From the NCBI RefSeq assembly GCF_022201045.2, contig NC_068563.1:1178001-1242000 (forward strand): a stretch of 64,000 nucleotides of DNA, in the 5' to 3' direction. Source of the stretch: Citrus sinensis. Taxonomy: Eukaryota; Streptophyta; Magnoliopsida; Sapindales; Rutaceae. The notes beneath the pieces are model-generated. The model was given only the letters and a program-made list of their open reading frames with translations, did not search any database and had not been told where the DNA came from. Position 1 is the first letter of the stretch. The number at the start of each line of letters is the position of its first letter. The position numbers and the translations under genes were made by a program. Shown one piece after another: positions 59,808 through 64,000 of the stretch.

Positions 59808-62800
59808 GCGGTTGTTGAAACTTAAACGTGTCTCCATGAGAATTCAAGGGTCATCAGCTCTGCAGTAAACATTTTGACTATGCAATCTCAGGAGCATTTT
59901 CACAGTCATTAGCTCATGACACAAGTCAAGATGATCGTTATTTTGAATTTATGTTATTTCTCAGGTGCTTGCTTCAAAATACAAAAGTGTCATCAAACAG
60001 TTTTCCTGGATCTTGCAGGTTTCTAAATTTTCTGCACATAATGTACTACATAAACAGGAATCTCAATTATTTCTTCATATATGATGATTCCTTGAATTTA
60101 CTCCGTATACGGCTATACGGTAGCCAATAATTCAATCAGCTGTAACTTTCAATCTCCAGAGAGACTGAATTTCACTGTGCAGCAACAAACAGTTAGCGTA
60201 CATTGACAAGCTAATGTACGGGTAAAAAGAATAGGATCACATGTGATAAACGACTGAAGGCAATAATTTAAGCTCTTCATCATCTACAATGACTGATTTG
60301 GCCAAAAAGAAAAAGGGAAAAAAAAAAAACAGTGACCGATATTTTCCCAGTCTAATCGAGATTTTGCTTGCAGATGAAGTAAGCAATGAATTAGCCTGCC
60401 AGTGTCAAATTCAGAAACAGGGGAGGCTCAAGATTAGAAGAGCTTATGATGCTATATGCCAGGCACAAATGTTATACGTGGTACCATCAAAATATTTTGA
60501 TGAGTTGGGACAGGAAGTCTTACGGATCCTTTTTATCTGTCGGTTTAAATTTGCATATCCATGTCTAATTTGGCAGGATTGACACCTCACATGAAGCCTA
60601 TATTCATAACTCAGATGGAATTATGGATTCAAAAAACTTCAAGTTTCTGGAGGCTGCTGCTGTTTTGTCAATGCATATCTGCATCATCAATACTTGTTTG
60701 TGACTTAACTTTCACGTGCTTGTAGAGCTCACTCAAATGGTCCTATTGATATCAGCTTGCCAATAGGTAAATTAATTGAACTTTGGATTCAGTCTCATGA
60801 AAGCTACAACAGGTTTAGCGTTGTTACAAGATAAATTGATCTCATTTTTCACAAGGGTCCTTTCTTAATTAATGTGATAGCGATTGATGACGCTATAGGG
60901 GAAGCACATTTATGAGTGAGTGACAAGAGAGTTAATTTCAAATTGCCCCACGCGAATTGATTATCTCTAAATCATCAACCCACTTCTATTTTTTTTTCTT
61001 ATCTTTTGAAAAAAAATAGTGAGTTACTTGAAGTTTTTAAAAGTAACGAGAATAATTTAAAAATAATCAATTTACGGGAGGAGTAATATGAAATTTATCC
61101 ATGGAAAAATAAATAAAAAAGATTGAAGAAATGTGAATGTTTCTAACTTTTCATATTAAACAAACACGTAACTTTGCATGTCGATGAACACAAGGTATAT
61201 CTAAATGTAGTAATATCTAATACAACTTTCCCTACTCTGTTGAATACCCCAAATTTTCTATTATATCTTCAAGTTTATCGCTGCTGACACGCTAAGTTTT
61301 CTTGCACTCAAGGATTGAGAGCGAAAACTTGAAGGATTAGTAACAAAAAGCTTAGGAGTGTACAAAAATTTTGAGTTTTTTAACATGAAAATATGAAGCA
61401 TTGTACCAGACAACGACACTGTACTGTAGTCATTCCCGATAAACAAGGGTCATTTTATTTTTCCCCTTCTGTGTTATGTTAGGCCACTAAAATATGTTTA
61501 ATGCACTTCAAGCACCCTAGCAAATAATCGGCATTCAGTACCCAAACAGGCCAAAAGAAAAAATAAAAAGGAGAATCGCAAATGGGTCACGGATCACAAA
61601 CACTAGCAAAAGTGATGAGCAATCTCACTCAGTAGTCAGTAGGCATGTGTTGAATGATTGAACTTTGCACATAGCCAATTTCATGTTTCTGTGCCCATAT
61701 AACTATGTTTCTGAAAAGCAATGCACACGGAAAGTGCGATGAAGATTCCAACCAAGCTAAGACAAATTAACCAAACATCATTGTAACCATTGTTGCGCAA
61801 ACAATAAATCCAAATGAATAGTGTAATTAATGGAATTGACATCCTATTAAATGTAAAGTGATAAAGACAAACAAATCAAATACTTTTTCCACAAATCCAG
61901 TACTCTTACTTTAAAGTTTATTAATGTGTGGGAGCGGCTAATGCAAAGCTAACACAAGCCCCACTCCTTGTTAAAAATCTCTATTTTCGTCGGGGTTGAA
62001 TATTCAATTCGGTCGGATTTGACAACTAAAAATCAAATGATCTTCAATGCGGTTCAGTTTAAAACCGAACCAAATGAAAAAAAAACTTATGGGATCTCTT
62101 ATTTATCTCTTAAAATAAAAATTGTTAAAATTTTTTTATGTACATTGTGTACTTTAATATAGATAAAAGGTCGAAAAAATAGGCTAAACAAATAAAATAG
62201 TTTAAAAGAATGATTAAAAATTAAAGAAAATCGAACATAATTAAACTACTGAACTTAACCTTGGTTCGATATCGTATTTTGATTAACCGGAGCAGATAAT
62301 GCTCACCCCTAATTGGTTTTCTAATTATGGTGGCTAAACTCTATAATTTCAAAAACAATGTATAAAAAACTGAGGGATCAACAAAAATAAAATATTATAA
62401 GTAAATGGATCAACAACAAAAGCTTAAAAACTCAATGCGACGTTGTCCACCTCTATTCCATTGCTGACTGTAACACTCTGATACTAGTGCATATCATAAG
62501 GGAAGTAAATTATTCTTTAATCTATATATGTTGGATTTAACTTTTCTATAGTAAAATGGAATTATATATTATCATATATAACTTAAAGTTCAAATAAATA
62601 TAAAACAAAAGGGTGAAATATAGAGAATTATTAAGAAGATTTTATATACAAGTGTACAACATAGATGGTTTAAGTAATTTTTAGAAATCTAGGGAGTATA
62701 TGAGTAATTGGCTCAAATACTCAGGACAAAAAAGAATATATTTACTCTATCTTAGATAGGTTACGTTGGAAACAAAGTTTCGATAACTCCAATTTTTTAA

Positions 62801-64000
62801 ATGAAGAATGCAGTGGAGCTACAGTCGACGCATGTATATCTAACTCTATTCATTCTCTCAATTTGTTAACCACTTGAAATCCAGGATCACGTATACATAC
62901 AAAGCTATACGATATGACATTTTATGTAGGGGAATGCAGTATGAGGGAGCAAACTGTGACAAAATTGATGCTGAAGTTTTACCAAGTGATGGAACTTTCG
63001 TTCTGCTTTTCATTTGTCGGCTCCTTCAAAAGTGAAGTGGGTCGATTTTCCGACGTTTTATGCATTTTACGTTTTCATCTCATCTGCTTGCTGTTGCTGC
63101 ATTGAGGTTGGACATTCCTGAAGGGTCTATCTCTTGTTCTCGGGGGATATTTACAGAATTTGGTTATCATGCACGTGATTTAATATTACTCATACAATGT
63201 CTTATGCATTCTACGTCTTGATGCGTTAGCTTGTTACGTTGGATATGGATCCTGAATCTCAGCTTAAAACGTCAAAACTCATTTCTTAAATTCCTCCAGA
63301 GCCCACGCAACTAAACAAACAGCCTTTTGAATTCAGAATTCTGAATCCTTGCGGCCAGCATGATCGATCATTGGCAAAACTCCAAGCTAACATTCAATTA
63401 ACATTATCCAGTGTCTTATCGGTGTCCGAAGTCCCCTGTACATAAACTACCCCGGTTATCCTCAGTACACTTAATGCATTTTTTTTCTTCCCCTCTTTTG
63501 GCATGACGCTTCAAGACAGTTGATGTAAGCTTCAGTATTTTCATCGTGTAGCCAAAAAAAAAATTCTCAAGAGACTTTGCCACCCATGTCCTAATAGTAA
63601 ATTTTTTCATCATACACAAGCTGACAACGATTGTATTTCAACAACCCAGATTGAGTATGAGACGCCACGAAGCTTGCTTCTGTTCTGATTGTGACAGCAA
63701 CTACGTACTACAGCCGTACGGCGTCAAACAAAATGCCTTTCTTTAGTACTATATTACAATTTTACTAATATTTGTAATTCACCGTTAGATCTAATCCAAA
63801 TGTAGTTCAATGGCTTGGATGAGTTTATAGGGTTATTAACACTATAATCCCTGTTGTTTCCTGAAAAAAAAAAAAATCAAAATTTTAAAATTTTGACAGA
63901 TAATTTCTCTGTCATTATTTAAAATTTATCATCTAAAAATAATTTTCACACCTATGTTTTTCATTAAAATTAAAATTTGTAAAATGCCCATGAAGTAATT
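59808..64000. other. Non-coding right end of window
   Basis: No supported gene. The plus frame at 60289-60582 has a Lys-rich N-terminus and ordinary composition but matches no family I know. The rest is AT-rich. Confidence 0.45.

Noticed and set aside
60289..60582. 97-residue Lys-rich plus frame
   Set aside because: No family match that I can recognise, and the Lys run comes from a poly(A) tract. Not enough to call a gene.
1..64000. tRNA, rRNA or known conserved microRNA genes
   Set aside because: I scanned for B-box-like GGTTCRANNCC and for mature sequences of common plant microRNAs and saw none. A covariance-model search could still find divergent ones.

Overview
This window looks like nuclear DNA from a dicot plant, most likely a rosid. 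The evidence is AT-rich intergenic sequence, short GT-AG introns, plant-only gene families and plant-type transposons. I cannot name the species from sequence alone. There are no rRNA, tRNA, CRISPR or bacterial-type features.

Layout, left to right. (1) 393-876 is the last exon of a nodulin-like/NFD4-like MFS membrane protein cut by the window edge. (2) 2.9-8.45 kb holds a tandem pair of secreted GH10 endo-beta-1,4-xylanase genes with the same seven-exon structure; the second has a nonsense codon 32 residues before the ancestral stop. (3) 9.3-11.1 kb (minus) is a thaumatin-like protein with a C-terminal GPI-type tail. (4) 11.1-18.1 kb is gene-poor and holds a 5'-truncated LINE with target-site duplication and two MITE-like elements. 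(5) 18.1-20.8 kb (minus) is a second thaumatin-like gene whose GPI-tail exon lies 1.66 kb from the rest. (6) 22.2-23.2 kb (minus) is a Myb/SANT-like DNA-binding protein. (7) 29.3-32.5 kb is an AUX1/LAX auxin influx carrier, closest to LAX2, with one GC-AG intron. (8) 35.7-37.2 kb is diverged AT-rich repeats. (9) 38.4-45.1 kb is a nested Mutator-like structure. An old degenerate element with ~100-bp inverted repeats and 9-bp TSD is interrupted by a young, apparently intact 5152-bp MULE. The young MULE has 131-bp TIRs, 9-bp TSD, a complete MURA-type transposase and a divergent second gene encoding a small GRF-type zinc-finger membrane protein. (10) 47.9-48.5 kb (minus) is an intronless cold-shock-domain glycine-rich zinc-knuckle protein. 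(11) 55.8-57.7 kb (minus) is an intronless ARMADILLO REPEAT ONLY (ARO) protein. (12) 57.7-64 kb is mostly non-coding, with a 61-bp minisatellite.

The host genes fall into wall and secretion functions (xylanases, thaumatin-like proteins), auxin transport and polar growth (LAX, ARO) and RNA chaperoning (cold-shock protein). They do not form an operon-like system. From memory, thaumatin-CSP-ARO and LAX2-CSP adjacency also occurs in Arabidopsis, so this is probably an old syntenic block enlarged by transposons. The most unusual object is the nested MULE and its second gene.

Exon boundaries were assigned by eye from splice consensus, reading phase and family conservation. Every multi-exon model below keeps frame throughout.
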